DNA of 64,000 nt from DATFVA01 sp963711455. Lineage in GTDB: Bacteria > Bacteroidota > Ignavibacteria > Ignavibacteriales > Ignavibacteriaceae. The stretch spans positions 620,001 to 684,000 of the forward strand of contig CAVQEH010000004.1 of the NCBI GenBank assembly GCA_963711455.1. The letters are read 5' to 3'. Of the stretch, positions 26,740 through 36,311 are shown one piece after another. Every line of letters begins with the position of its first letter. Within the stretch, counting starts at the first letter, position 1. The translations under genes were made by a program, and so were the position numbers. Below the pieces are notes generated by a model. It was not told the origin of the DNA. It was given only the letters and a program-made list of their open reading frames with translations, and ran no database searches.

Positions 26740-27169
26740 GTTTTCATTGATAGAATATTTTACCGGGAATACAGAAAGACTCATTCCTGCCTGCCGGGAG
26801 GGCAATGTTAGCAGCGATTGCTGATCTTATATTCAAAATTTCAAAGATGAATAAAGAGAAGAAAATAATATGCCATCCTGCTATTAAAAGATTATTTACA
26901 AAAAAGTTAGATCGTTCCCGAATCAATTCGGTATTTTGTAACTTTTACAAGTAATTATGTTATAACTTTTAGTTCAAAATGAGTTTTACAAACGTCAAAA
27001 ATGACATTGTTTTTTGCTAAGCCTGTATACATAACGCTTTTCTTTTTTGTTATTTGTAATTTTGCTTCTGGTTCATTTGTAAATTGAGTTTTGTAATACT
27101 AAAATTCGTATTGCTATGGATATCTAAACTGGCTGGAGAATTATTTCTTTCTAATTTAAAAAGGTACTC

Positions 27170-28459
27170 ATGAATACAAGCACAAGTAAAAAATTATTTG
27201 ACGAAGCAAAAAAAATAATTCCTGGTGGAGTAAATTCACCTGTAAGGGCTTTCAAATCTGTAGGTGGCGATCCGCTGTTTATTGCAAAAGGAAATGGCTC
27301 AAAAATTTATGATGTTGATGGAAATGAGTTTGTTGATTTTATCGGAAGCTGGGGACCCCATATTTTCGGGCATAATCCCCCTTTTATAGTAGACGAGTTA
27401 AAAACTGCGATAGAGAGTGGAACGAGCTTTGGCGCTCCAACTTCTCTTGAAGTAGAAATGGCAAAACTTATTACCGAACTTGTCCCTTCTGTGGAAATGG
27501 TTAGAATGGTAAACAGCGGCACCGAAGCAACTATGAGTGCTGTAAGAGCTGCGAGAGGTTTTACCAGAAAAGAAAAAATCATAAAGTTTGAAGGTTGCTA
27601 TCATGGTCATGCTGATTATTTTTTAATTAAGGCGGGATCAGGAGCGTTAACGCTTGGCATACCTACAAGTCCAGGCGTTACCAAGGGAAATACTGCTGAT
27701 ACTTTGGTTGCAGATTATAATGATATTGATTCGGTTAAGAAACTGATTCAGGCAAATATTAATGAAATTGCTGCCGTTATAATTGAACCTATTGCAGGAA
27801 ATATGGGTGTTGTAAAACCTTCGGCCGAATTCTTAAACTCACTAAGAAAATTATGCACCGACGAAAATATAGTTTTGATTTTTGATGAAGTAATGACGGG
27901 GTTCAGGGTTGCAAAAGGCGGCGCACAGGAATTGCTAAAAATAAAACCCGACCTGACTACTTTTGGAAAAATTATCGGCGGCGGTTTGCCGGTTGGTGCC
28001 TTCGGCGGAAAAAAGGAAATTATGGAAATGATAGCCCCGGCAGGTCCTGTTTACCAGGCTGGAACATTAAGTGGAAATCCTCTTGCTATGGCTGCCGGGT
28101 ATGCAGCATTAAGACATATTAAAAATAATCCGGGTATTTATGTTGAACTGGAAAAGAAAGGACAAATACTTGAAGAAGGTTTTAAGGAAAATTTAAAAAG
28201 GCTTGGTAAGAATTATGCATTAAATCGTGTCGGTTCTATGGCATGTATTTTTTTTACTGAGCACCCTGTTACTGATTTTAAATCAGCAGTTAAATCGGAT
28301 ACGGAACTTTACGGAAAATATTTTCACGGGATGCTCGAAAGAGGTATCTACCTTGCTCCTGCTCAGTTCGAAGCAATTTTCATTTCAACAGCTCACTCAG
28401 GCACCGATCTTGAAAAAACAATTAGAGCCCACTATGAAACTTTGAAGTCACTCGTTTAA
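27170..28459 (+). CDS. hemL: Glutamate-1-semialdehyde 2,1-aminomutase
   Basis: This 429-residue PLP enzyme converts glutamate-1-semialdehyde to 5-aminolevulinate, the entry step of the C5 tetrapyrrole pathway. Visible motifs are IPGGVNSPVRAFKSVGG at the N-terminus, VNSGTEATMSAVRAARG for phosphate binding, IFDEVMTGFRV, and the PLP lysine in TFGKIIGGGLPVGAFGG. The length is standard. The ATG has an AAAAGG site. It stands alone; hemH lies about 14 kb away. Confidence 0.97.
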   Translation: MNTSTSKKLFDEAKKIIPGGVNSPVRAFKSVGGDPLFIAKGNGSKIYDVDGNEFVDFIGSWGPHIFGHNPPFIVDELKTAIESGTSFGAPTSLEVEMAKLITELVPSVEMVRMVNSGTEATMSAVRAARGFTRKEKIIKFEGCYHGHADYFLIKAGSGALTLGIPTSPGVTKGNTADTLVADYNDIDSVKKLIQANINEIAAVIIEPIAGNMGVVKPSAEFLNSLRKLCTDENIVLIFDEVMTGFRVAKGGAQELLKIKPDLTTFGKIIGGGLPVGAFGGKKEIMEMIAPAGPVYQAGTLSGNPLAMAAGYAALRHIKNNPGIYVELEKKGQILEEGFKENLKRLGKNYALNRVGSMACIFFTEHPVTDFKSAVKSDTELYGKYFHGMLERGIYLAPAQFEAIFISTAHSGTDLEKTIRAHYETLKSLV

Positions 28460-28467
28460 CTGAAAGT

Positions 28468-28920
28468 CTATCTGAAAAAGGCTATATAATCTGTTAGCGG
28501 GGGCTGTATATTTTCTTCTCTAAGTAGAGTGGCAATTTGAGCGCGGTGATAAGTGGAATGGTTTATAACATGTGTCATTATCTGTGCTAAAGTATTTGAA
28601 TACTTTAAGCCTTTTGAATTAGTATAGGAATACAACAGCTCTAAATTTTCTTCTTCCCGTTTTTTTATAAACGATATCCAGTCAATAGTGCTTCTCAAAT
28701 ACAGAGCATTCATTTCTTCAAGATTAAGCATCTGCCAGAAATCCGAAAATTCATACGATTCTTTTTTTACCCTGTTTAACCAGAGAATTTGAGAAATGAT
28801 AATATGAGAAAAGATAGAAAATATTTTAGAATTAACCTCCGGGTTTTCTTTTAATTTTTCCAGGATTAGCTTGTTAGCCCAGTCATTGTATTCGAAAAGA
28901 TGTATATAATATTCTTTCAT
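28468..28920 (-). CDS. DinB-family protein
   Basis: The 150-residue protein has the four-helix DinB fold pattern: LFEYNDWANKLILEKL at the start, IFSHIIISQILWLNRV in helix 2 with the first metal His, and THVINHSTYHRAQIATLLRE in helix 4 with the remaining His residues. DinB-like proteins bind a divalent metal and many are thiol-dependent transferases; the substrate is unknown here. It overlaps the upstream gene by 4 bases and faces hemL with an 8-bp gap. Confidence 0.88.
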   Translation of the reverse strand: MKEYYIHLFEYNDWANKLILEKLKENPEVNSKIFSIFSHIIISQILWLNRVKKESYEFSDFWQMLNLEEMNALYLRSTIDWISFIKKREEENLELLYSYTNSKGLKYSNTLAQIMTHVINHSTYHRAQIATLLREENIQPPLTDYIAFFR

Positions 28921-29669
28921 TCATCCTCCACCGGGGGCCAGACAAATGTTAATGTACCGGGAAATTCTTTTTCAATTAATGTCTTAATTCTTCCTGCATC
29001 AATAATTAAATTTAAGGTTTCTTCTTTTAGATTTTCTGTCCAGCCATGAACTTTACCCAACGCTGTCATTGATTTGAGAATAGATTTATATGCAACGTGG
29101 GCACTCCCGTCCATGTCGTATTTAGCAAATTCCTTTTCATCTCTATCTATTGTATCCATATCCTGCGAAGATGAATTTGCTCTTTCTATTTTAACCGGTA
29201 TCATTGTGTGGTACCATTGAATTATCTCAAAGCATTCCAGTATTTCAAGCAGTTCCACCATTCCCGGGTTCTGTGGAATGATAGCAGAAATTGCCGCATT
29301 CTCCAAACCATTTGCTTTAATTTCTTCTCTTAATTTTTTTAAATATTCTGATGCATCTTGAAAATACCTGGCGGACAGAAACGAAAGAGGCGTATCGATA
29401 TGGTCATTCTCCGGAACTTCTTCAAGGGAAGAAATATCTATTCCGAATTTTTCGGTATAATCTTCAATCATTTTTATTGTATCAGCAAATGATTTATGAA
29501 GTTCTTTTGCAAATTCATTCATATCATTTGGATCAGATGAATCGCTTCTTTCCTTTCTTTCGATCTCCATAGAAAATAACCTGCAATTATCAGTGTACTC
29601 ACATCGTTCACACCAGCGATCACAGTAATTATAAATTGAAGAGATATAATCGTTTTTATCTTCTGCCAT
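28917..29669 (-). CDS. Hypothetical protein with N-terminal Cys cluster
   Basis: The protein has 250 residues and is rich in Glu, Lys and Ile, mostly helical with no membrane segment. Near the N-terminus is a tight Cys motif C16-x3-C20-x2-C23-x5-C29 (CDRWCERCEYTDNC), likely a zinc or iron-sulfur site. The rest has no motif I can name. Its end overlaps the DinB-like gene by 4 bases, so the two are translationally coupled and may act together. Confidence 0.72.
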   Translation of the reverse strand: MAEDKNDYISSIYNYCDRWCERCEYTDNCRLFSMEIERKERSDSSDPNDMNEFAKELHKSFADTIKMIEDYTEKFGIDISSLEEVPENDHIDTPLSFLSARYFQDASEYLKKLREEIKANGLENAAISAIIPQNPGMVELLEILECFEIIQWYHTMIPVKIERANSSSQDMDTIDRDEKEFAKYDMDGSAHVAYKSILKSMTALGKVHGWTENLKEETLNLIIDAGRIKTLIEKEFPGTLTFVWPPVEDE

Positions 29670-29683
29670 ATTAGAAATAAAAA

Positions 29684-29707
29684 AAGGACAGATTTGGGTC
29701 TGTCCTT
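29684..29707 (-). terminator. Terminator after gyrA
   Basis: A 9-bp perfect stem (AAGGACAGA / TCTGTCCTT) with a 6-base loop, followed by TTTTTATTTC on the minus strand, lies about 20 bases past the gyrA stop. Confidence 0.88.
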
Positions 29708-29727
29708 AATTAATAAATGTTATGATT

Positions 29728-32181
29728 TTATTCAATATCTACAGGAACATTTTCCTCGTCTTCAGGAATTACTTTTGCAATATCAGCAATGGCATCGCCT
29801 TCATTAAGCCTTATTACACGTACTCCCTGGGTATTTCTTCCCATAACCCGGATGGCTTTAACGCTCTGTCTTATAACCATTCCATGTGATGATATTATGA
29901 CCAGTTCATCACCATCAACAACTTCCATCATTGCAATCATCTTGCCTACTTTTTCATTTGTCTTCACTGTAATTACACCTTTTCCTCCCCTGTGGGTAAT
30001 CCGGTAATCATTAATATCAGAACGTTTGCCATAACCTTTTCCGGTTACAACAAGGATATTGTCATTTCTTTTAAACACAAGAAGACCAACAACTATATCT
30101 CCCTTGGAAAGACGTATTCCTCTTACTCCTGTTGCAACCCTTCCCATGTCACGGACATCTTTTTCATTAAAGCGAATAGCAAATCCGTTTCTTGTCCCGA
30201 GCACAATGTCATTATTCCCATCAGTCAGTTTAACGGAAATCAATTTATCGTCCTCTACAAGGTTAATAGCATTAATACCGCCCTTTCTAACATTGCCGTA
30301 AGCAGAAAGAACTGTTTTCTTTATTGTTCCCTTCTGTGTTACCATGATAAGGTAATGGCTGTCATCAAAGTCTTTAACCGTCACGAAGGCTGTAATCTCT
30401 TCTTCTTTTTCTTTCTGAAGCAGATTAAGGATCGATCTTCCCCTGGATGCACGACCACTTTCGGGAATTTCAAAGACTTTCAACCAGTAACATTTCCCCT
30501 TGTCCGTGAAGAAAAGAATATACTGATGGGTCGAAGCAATGAACATATGTTCGATAAAATCATCATCTTTTGTTCCTGCACCGGTAACACCTTTACCGCC
30601 GCGAGCCTGCTTCCTGTAACCGCTCACAGGGAATCTTTTTATAAAACCGTGGTGGCTTATTGTAACAACAACATCTTCTTCGGCAATAGTATCTTCAAGG
30701 GAAAACTCTTCATAATCATAAACAATTTCTGTTCTCCGGGCATCACCATATTTCTCTTTAATCTCAAGAAGCTCATCTCTGATAATCGAATATCTTTTTT
30801 CTTCATTGCTTAAAATGCCTTTAAGCTTTTCGATGAATTTTATGGTTTCTTTATATTCATCTTCAATTTTCTTTCTTTCAAGCCCTGTTAAGCGCTGCAG
30901 CCGCATATCAAGTATTGCCTTCGCCTGAATTTCACTCAACTTGAATTTGCGCATCAGGTTATTCCTGGCTGTTTCCACATCTCTTGATTTTTTAATTGTG
31001 TCAATGACAGCATCAATATTATCAAGAGCAATTATGTAACCTTCCAGAATATGAGCTCTTCTCTCTGCTGCATCAAGCTCATATTTTGTTCTTCGGATAA
31101 GAACTTCCATCCTGTGGTTTATAAAGTGCACCATCATTTCTTTTAATGTGAGCACTTTCGGGATACCATTAACTAATGAAAGAAGTATAACTCCGAAGGT
31201 AGTCTGCATCTGTGTGTGCTTAAACAATTGATTAAGTACTACGGAAGGCTGGGCATCTCTTTTTAGTTCTATAACAACACGCATTCCATCCCTGTCAGAT
31301 TCATCTCTTACATTTGAAATATCGGAGATCTTTCCCCCTCGTACAAGTTCTGCAATCTTTTCAATAAGATTTGCTTTGTTAACCTGGTACGGAAGTTCAG
31401 TGATAACTATGTTTTCCTTACTGTTTTTTAAGGTTTCAACATTAGCTTTTGCACGAACTATTATTCTGCCGCGCCCTGTTTTATAAGCTTCCTTTACTCC
31501 TTCATAACCGAAGATAATTCCGCCCGTAGGAAAATCAGGAGCAGTAACTATCTTCATTATTTTTTCATCTGTAATATCAGGATTCTTTATGTACGCAACC
31601 AATCCGTCTATTATTTCAGTAAGATTGTGCGGGGGAATATTTGTAGCCATTCCCACGGCTATTCCACTTGCACCATTTACAAGCAGGTTGGGTAGATATG
31701 ATGGAAGAACAATCGGTTCCTGCAGAGAATCATCAAAGTTCGGGGCAAAGTCTACAGTGTTTTTATCAAGGTCTCTTAACATCTCATCTGCAATACGCTG
31801 AAGCCTTGCTTCCGTATAACGCATTGCTGCCGGAGAATCCCCGTCAACCGAGCCAAAATTTCCCTGACCATTTACCAATGGATACCGCAAAGAGAACTCC
31901 TGTACCATTCTAACCATAGAATCGTATACTGCGGTATCACCGTGGGGATGATATTTACCAAGAACTTCTCCAACTATTCTTGCGGATTTTTTATATGGTT
32001 TATTATAAGCGAGTCCTAATTCCTGCATTCCAAAAAGAACTCTTCTATGCACGGGTTTCAATCCATCTCTCACATCCGGTAATGCGCGGGCCACAATAAC
32101 CGACATCGAGTAATCTATGTAAGAGTTCTTCATCTCCTCTTCTAAAGAAACGGGAACTATTTTTTCAAATATTGTTGCCAT
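29728..32181 (-). CDS. gyrA: DNA gyrase subunit A
   Basis: This 817-residue subunit cleaves and religates DNA in the ATP-driven supercoiling enzyme. The catalytic Tyr is in AAMRYTEARLQRIADEML near residue 120. The quinolone-resistance region reads HPHGDTAVYDSMVRM with Asp rather than Ser at the classical resistance position (GDT). The C-terminal beta-pinwheel contains the gyrase box QARGGKGV and an acidic tail. It ends the gyrB-to-gyrA block, with a small cassette intervening. Confidence 0.97.
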   Translation of the reverse strand: MATIFEKIVPVSLEEEMKNSYIDYSMSVIVARALPDVRDGLKPVHRRVLFGMQELGLAYNKPYKKSARIVGEVLGKYHPHGDTAVYDSMVRMVQEFSLRYPLVNGQGNFGSVDGDSPAAMRYTEARLQRIADEMLRDLDKNTVDFAPNFDDSLQEPIVLPSYLPNLLVNGASGIAVGMATNIPPHNLTEIIDGLVAYIKNPDITDEKIMKIVTAPDFPTGGIIFGYEGVKEAYKTGRGRIIVRAKANVETLKNSKENIVITELPYQVNKANLIEKIAELVRGGKISDISNVRDESDRDGMRVVIELKRDAQPSVVLNQLFKHTQMQTTFGVILLSLVNGIPKVLTLKEMMVHFINHRMEVLIRRTKYELDAAERRAHILEGYIIALDNIDAVIDTIKKSRDVETARNNLMRKFKLSEIQAKAILDMRLQRLTGLERKKIEDEYKETIKFIEKLKGILSNEEKRYSIIRDELLEIKEKYGDARRTEIVYDYEEFSLEDTIAEEDVVVTISHHGFIKRFPVSGYRKQARGGKGVTGAGTKDDDFIEHMFIASTHQYILFFTDKGKCYWLKVFEIPESGRASRGRSILNLLQKEKEEEITAFVTVKDFDDSHYLIMVTQKGTIKKTVLSAYGNVRKGGINAINLVEDDKLISVKLTDGNNDIVLGTRNGFAIRFNEKDVRDMGRVATGVRGIRLSKGDIVVGLLVFKRNDNILVVTGKGYGKRSDINDYRITHRGGKGVITVKTNEKVGKMIAMMEVVDGDELVIISSHGMVIRQSVKAIRVMGRNTQGVRVIRLNEGDAIADIAKVIPEDEENVPVDIE

Positions 32182-32228
32182 AGAACCTTTTTATTTTTTA
32201 TATCAATTTTTCCAATATGTTTCCACAA

Positions 32229-32700
32229 TTAAGATTTGATTTTCTTATTGTTTCTATCTTGGGTTTGCTTTTCAATTTCTTCAAGATATTCTAAATCAGT
32301 CAAATCCTTCATTCGACCGGCAGATTTCTTCATCAGGATAAGATTGTCTAATGATGGAATGAATACTTTTACATTTTCTATTTCAACTTCGTTTTTTGTT
32401 TTCCAAGCCTGCTCAAAATCAACACCTGCTACAAAGGGGTGTATCTCTGTATCAAGAACATACTGTCGAAATAATATTTTCTTTTTTACGAAATCCGCCG
32501 CGTTTAAATCTTCTAAGCCTAAATATCCAAAGTTTTTTAGTGCTCTTATTAAACGATGTATTTGATTTAGACGGTTTATAAAAAATATCTATGTCATAAG
32601 TTGCGCTCATATACCCGTAAGCGGGCAAAGCCCAGCTTCCAATAACCAAAAATTTTACTTTATTATCGACTAACGATTGCAGGAGCTTTTGAATATTCAA
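32229..32700 (-). pseudogene. Frameshifted nucleotidyltransferase (DUF6036 / MNT-like)
   Basis: The N-terminal half starts at a TTG (32700) and reads VKFLVIGSWALPAYGYMSAT then YDIDIFYKP, which has the GSWAL and DID signatures of minimal nucleotidyltransferases. Near 32570 the frame is lost. The next frame continues coherently as LNQIHRLIRALKNFGYLGLE, through VLDTEIHPFVAGVDFEQAW, to FIPSLDNLILMKKSAGRMKD and stops at 32229. One base change would restore a protein of about 155 residues. Such proteins are common in toxin-antitoxin-like pairs; the upstream 74-codon gene overlaps it by 38 bases. Confidence 0.85.
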
Positions 32701-32887
32701 CCTTTTTTACCTCTGCCAATGTTGATTTAAACAACTCCATCATCCTTTTATATCTTTGCTTCTCTGTTAGGCTTAGCATAAAGTTGACTTCAAATTCCAT
32801 CTCCTTCTTCGGATCATCGTTCTCGAGTTGTAATATATATACGTTTTGTTTTTCTGTTCTGTTCAAATTCTTCTTTTTTGTTTTCAT
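32663..32887 (-). CDS. Small charged protein upstream of the nucleotidyltransferase relic
   Basis: The 74-residue product is Lys/Glu-rich and helical (EMEFEVNFMLSLTEKQRYKR then MMELFKSTLAEVKKVE). I do not recognise the family, but short proteins with a LT.KQR....MELF helix are seen before MNT-type nucleotidyltransferases, so it is probably the partner of that gene, overlapping it by 38 bases. The pair sits as a cassette between gyrB and gyrA. Confidence 0.55.
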   Translation of the reverse strand: MKTKKKNLNRTEKQNVYILQLENDDPKKEMEFEVNFMLSLTEKQRYKRMMELFKSTLAEVKKVEYSKAPAIVSR

Positions 32888-32919
32888 ATCTTTTTCATGT
32901 ATTATTTTAACACAAAAAT

Positions 32920-34878
32920 TTATATGTCCAGTTTAGCATATTTTGCATGCTTTTCTATGAATTCGCGTCTCGGTTCTACTGCATCTCCCATAAGTGTTTC
33001 AAATATTTTATCAGCAGTAGCTGCACTCTCTAATGTTACCTGCAAAACTGTTCTTGTCTCCGGGTTCATTGTGGTTTCCCAAAGCTGTTCCGGATTCATT
33101 TCTCCTAATCCTTTATAACGGGAAATACTTACTCCTTTAACATTACCTTCTTCTATTATTTCCTCGACTAATTCTTCGGAATTATCTTTACCGTTTACCT
33201 TTAATCTTTTAAGAATTTCATCTCTTTCGTGATCATCAAATGCATAGAATTCCTGTTTACCCTTCTTCACCTTATACAGCGGCGGCTGAGCTATATATAC
33301 CATACCTGAGGTTATAAGTTCATTCATATGACGATATAAAAATGTTAACAGCAATGTTCTTATATGACTTCCATCCACATCCGCGTCAGTCATAAGAATA
33401 ATTTTTCCATAACGTGATTTACTTTGATCGAAATCGGTGCCGAGCCCTGCACCAATAGCCGCTATTATCGCTTTGATTTCATTATTCTCAAGTATCTTAT
33501 TCATCTTCGCTTTTTCCACGTTAAGGATTTTGCCTTTAAGTGGAAGAATTGCCTGAAATCTTCTGTCCCTGCCCTGCTTTGCGGAGCCGCCTGCAGAATC
33601 TCCCTCAACAATATAAATTTCACAATGTTCAGGATCGGTAATTGAACAGTCTGCAAGCTTACCGGGAAGATTCATGCTATCGAGTGCATTTTTTCTTCTT
33701 GTAAGGTCCCTTGCTTTTCTTGCAGCTTCTCTTGCCTCTGCTGCTCTCATACATTTTTCAATAACTTTCTTTCCAATAGAAGGATTTTCTTCAAGGAATT
33801 CTGAAAGCTTTTCTCCAACCAGGGTTTCTACTGCCGATTTTGTTTCACTGTTTCCGAGTTTTGTTTTTGTCTGTCCTTCGAACTGGGGATCTGCAACCTT
33901 AACAGAAATAACGCCGGTAAGTCCTTCACGAAAATCATCACCGGTTAAGTTTATTTTCCCATCCTTATTCAAACCATTTTTCGCGGCATAATTATTCAGT
34001 GTGCGGGTAAGTGCGGTTTTAAATCCAACCAGGTGAGTTCCACCTTCATGCGTGTTTATGTTGTTAACATAAGAGAAAATATTTTCATTGTAGCCATCGG
34101 TATACTGAAAAGCTATTTCGACAGGGGTATTATCTTTTTCTCCTTCAATATAAATTGTTTTGTGAAGAGCCTGCCTGGCTTCATCAAGATATTTTACAAA
34201 TTCGACAAGGCCGCCCTTAAAATGAAATGTTTCATCCTCACCATTCCGGTCATCCTTAATTCTGATTGTAACATTTTTATTAAGGTAAGCAAGTTCCCTC
34301 ATTCTTTCAGCAATAGTATCGAACTTAAATTTGGTTACTTTAAAAATTTCCTGGTCAGGGAAGAAAGTAGTTTTAGTTCCGTTTTCGTTTTTTTTCGCTT
34401 TCCCTATTTCTTTAACCGGGTTTACAGGAATACCTCTTCTGTACTCCTGGAAATAAAGTTTTCCATCCCTTTTAACTTCAACTTTACACCATTCGGACAA
34501 TGCGTTTACAACAGAAACCCCAACCCCATGCAAACCTCCGGATACTTTATAAGACGTCTTATCAAATTTTCCGCCTGCATGCAAAACTGTCATTACCACT
34601 TCAAGAGCAGATCTCTTTTCTTCGGGGTGCATATCTACAGGAATACCCCTCCCGTTATCTTCTACTGTTATACTCTCATCTTTATTAATTGTAATATCTA
34701 TTCTGTCTGCGTAACCGACGAGTGCTTCGTCAATACTATTATCAACAACTTCATTAACGAGGTGATGAAATCCTCTTGTGCTTACATCGCCAATATACAT
34801 CGCCGGTCTTTTCCTAACCGCTTCAAGTCCTTTTAATACATTTATGTTTTTTGCACTGTATTCGTTTTCTTTTGTCAT
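32920..34878 (-). CDS. gyrB: DNA gyrase subunit B
   Basis: This is the 652-residue ATPase subunit of DNA gyrase. It shows the GHKL ATPase motifs (EVVDNSIDEAL, VEDNGRGIPVD, GLHGVGVSVVNALS), the TOPRIM motif EGDSAGGSAKQGRDR and the Mg site DADVDGSHI, then a C-terminal SRYKGLGEMNPEQLWETTMNP segment. The length matches the short GyrB form without the proteobacterial insert. It follows dnaN-recF-dciA on the same strand, a conserved replication order. Confidence 0.97.
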   Translation of the reverse strand: MTKENEYSAKNINVLKGLEAVRKRPAMYIGDVSTRGFHHLVNEVVDNSIDEALVGYADRIDITINKDESITVEDNGRGIPVDMHPEEKRSALEVVMTVLHAGGKFDKTSYKVSGGLHGVGVSVVNALSEWCKVEVKRDGKLYFQEYRRGIPVNPVKEIGKAKKNENGTKTTFFPDQEIFKVTKFKFDTIAERMRELAYLNKNVTIRIKDDRNGEDETFHFKGGLVEFVKYLDEARQALHKTIYIEGEKDNTPVEIAFQYTDGYNENIFSYVNNINTHEGGTHLVGFKTALTRTLNNYAAKNGLNKDGKINLTGDDFREGLTGVISVKVADPQFEGQTKTKLGNSETKSAVETLVGEKLSEFLEENPSIGKKVIEKCMRAAEAREAARKARDLTRRKNALDSMNLPGKLADCSITDPEHCEIYIVEGDSAGGSAKQGRDRRFQAILPLKGKILNVEKAKMNKILENNEIKAIIAAIGAGLGTDFDQSKSRYGKIILMTDADVDGSHIRTLLLTFLYRHMNELITSGMVYIAQPPLYKVKKGKQEFYAFDDHERDEILKRLKVNGKDNSEELVEEIIEEGNVKGVSISRYKGLGEMNPEQLWETTMNPETRTVLQVTLESAATADKIFETLMGDAVEPRREFIEKHAKYAKLDI

Positions 34879-34920
34879 GTGTTCAATTTATCCTGTTTAT
34901 TAAAATTGATATAAGGAATT

Positions 34921-35205
34921 CTAAACAAACCGTATTCCTTTTATTCTTTCTTCATTAAAATATTTATTAATCTTACTTACTATTAAAACCTCTTTAAATT
35001 TCAGCTCGCTTCTGAGAACCGAATTTTTTACCTTCAGGAATAAAATGTTCTTATCAACTTTTGAAGCTTTAACCAGTTTTTTTAAATCGGGAAATATTTT
35101 GTTAAAATCCAGAACAACATCCGATTGTTTTATCACGCGTCTGACTCTTTCTAATCCGGGTTCGTCATTTAGAATATCTGCTATACTTTTGAACCCATCA
35201 GGCAT
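34921..35205 (-). CDS. DciA-like DUF721 protein
   Basis: Choosing the ATG at 35205 gives 94 residues; the frame also opens at an upstream TTG. Family features are the N-terminal SIADIL segment, a central FPDLKKLVKASKVDKNILFLKV and LRSELKFKEVLIVSKINKYF, matching the DUF721/DciA helicase-loader fold. DciA recruits DnaB helicase in bacteria without DnaC, which fits its place between recF and gyrB. The start overlaps the recF stop by 8 bases. Confidence 0.8.
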   Translation of the reverse strand: MPDGFKSIADILNDEPGLERVRRVIKQSDVVLDFNKIFPDLKKLVKASKVDKNILFLKVKNSVLRSELKFKEVLIVSKINKYFNEERIKGIRFV

Positions 35206-36310
35206 TTGCAACAACTCCGTCTTTTAACTTAAAGACCATGTCTTCATCTTTTATCTTAAGAAAAGAAAGGTTGGAAAAATCCGTAAGTGTAATAAAAGCC
35301 TGACCAACACCTCTTAAATATTCACTAATCTTTACAGACCTGTTTGTATCCAGTTCGCCAAACACATCATCTAAAAGAAAGAGAGGATTTTTCCCGGTAA
35401 TTTCTTTCAAATAAAAAAATTCTGCAAACCTTAAAACCACCTGGTAGGTTTTATGCTGTCCCTGTGATCCGAACGTTCTCAGGTTTATGTTATTAATTTC
35501 AAGCACATAATCATCACGATGAGGACCGACAAGATTAGCAGCTCTTCTCATCTCCTCATCTTTTTTTTCTTCAACCAATTTTTTGAAATGATCTTTTACA
35601 TCTTTTCCCTTAAAGTCTTCGAGAAAGGAATAATATATTCCGGGTATCTCATCATTTCCCATTATAATTTTATATGATTCACTGATATAATCATTAAAGT
35701 CTTTAATAAATCTTATTCTGTGTTCAATCAAGTCAGTTCCCGATTCTACCAGTCTTTCAGTCCAGGCTTCTAATTCTGCTAAAAGAGATTCATTCCTGTT
35801 TTCTTTTATTCTTGTTAAAAGAGACGATCTCTGCCGGAGAGTTTTATTATAACCGAGCAAATTTTTCAGATAAGTTTCGCTTGCCTGTGAAATAACTGAA
35901 TCAACAAATTTTCTTCTTTCAGATGGTGAGCCCTGTGTAATTGAATGATCTGCCGGAGTTAAAATTACCACGGGAAATCTTCCTATAACTTCTGAGGAGC
36001 GGAACACAATTTTATTATTCTGAATATAATTTTTTTTATTTTCCTCTAAAGAGAAAAATACCTTTACAATATCCTGGGTTAAATCCTTAAACAATCCTTC
36101 TATTTCAAATTCGTTTTCGTTAAAGCTTACTACTTCGTAATCTGATTTGGCATTATAACTTTTTGTTGTGCATAAATAATAAATAGATTCAAGGATTGAT
36201 GTCTTTCCTTCACCGTTTCCACCAACAATATAATTCAGCTTTTCTGAAAACTCTAATTCTAAATTTTTATGTGTGCGAAAGTTTTTCAGCCGGATGGAAT
36301 GTAGAATCAT
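35198..36310 (-). CDS. recF: DNA replication and repair protein RecF
   Basis: This 370-residue SMC-like ATPase loads RecA at gaps. It has Walker A GGNGEGKTSILESIYYL near residue 30, signature region FGSQGQHKTYQVVLRFAEF and Walker B PLFLLDDVFGELD. The order dnaN-recF-dciA-gyrB and the one-base gap to dnaN indicate an operon. Length and motifs are standard. Confidence 0.96.
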   Translation of the reverse strand: MILHSIRLKNFRTHKNLELEFSEKLNYIVGGNGEGKTSILESIYYLCTTKSYNAKSDYEVVSFNENEFEIEGLFKDLTQDIVKVFFSLEENKKNYIQNNKIVFRSSEVIGRFPVVILTPADHSITQGSPSERRKFVDSVISQASETYLKNLLGYNKTLRQRSSLLTRIKENRNESLLAELEAWTERLVESGTDLIEHRIRFIKDFNDYISESYKIIMGNDEIPGIYYSFLEDFKGKDVKDHFKKLVEEKKDEEMRRAANLVGPHRDDYVLEINNINLRTFGSQGQHKTYQVVLRFAEFFYLKEITGKNPLFLLDDVFGELDTNRSVKISEYLRGVGQAFITLTDFSNLSFLKIKDEDMVFKLKDGVVANA

Positions 36311-36311
36311 A

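Larger units (their letters stand above)
26541..27169. other. Divergent intergenic region between pilin-like gene and hemL
   Basis: About 630 bases without a supported gene. The left third carries the pilin promoter candidate and a 12-bp palindrome. Position 26785-26796 contains TCCTGCCTGCCG, a GC-rich 12-mer repeated at 40794. A 60-codon minus-strand frame here has no ribosome site or family match and overlaps this repeat. The right part should include the hemL promoter, but no box is distinct. Confidence 0.6.

Noticed and set aside
26744..26926. 60-codon minus-strand frame upstream of the pilin-like gene
   Set aside because: No ribosome site, no family pattern, and it overlaps the GC-rich repeat; likely chance.
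29992..30813. 273-codon plus-strand frame inside gyrA
   Set aside because: Antisense shadow of a highly conserved gyrA coding region, with no motif or ribosome site.
32236..32565. 109-codon plus-strand frame in the gyrB-gyrA gap
   Set aside because: The minus strand reads as the C-terminal part of the nucleotidyltransferase, which explains the open frame.
34033..34836. 267-codon plus-strand frame inside gyrB
   Set aside because: Antisense shadow of the gyrB ATPase region; composition reflects the complementary strand only.
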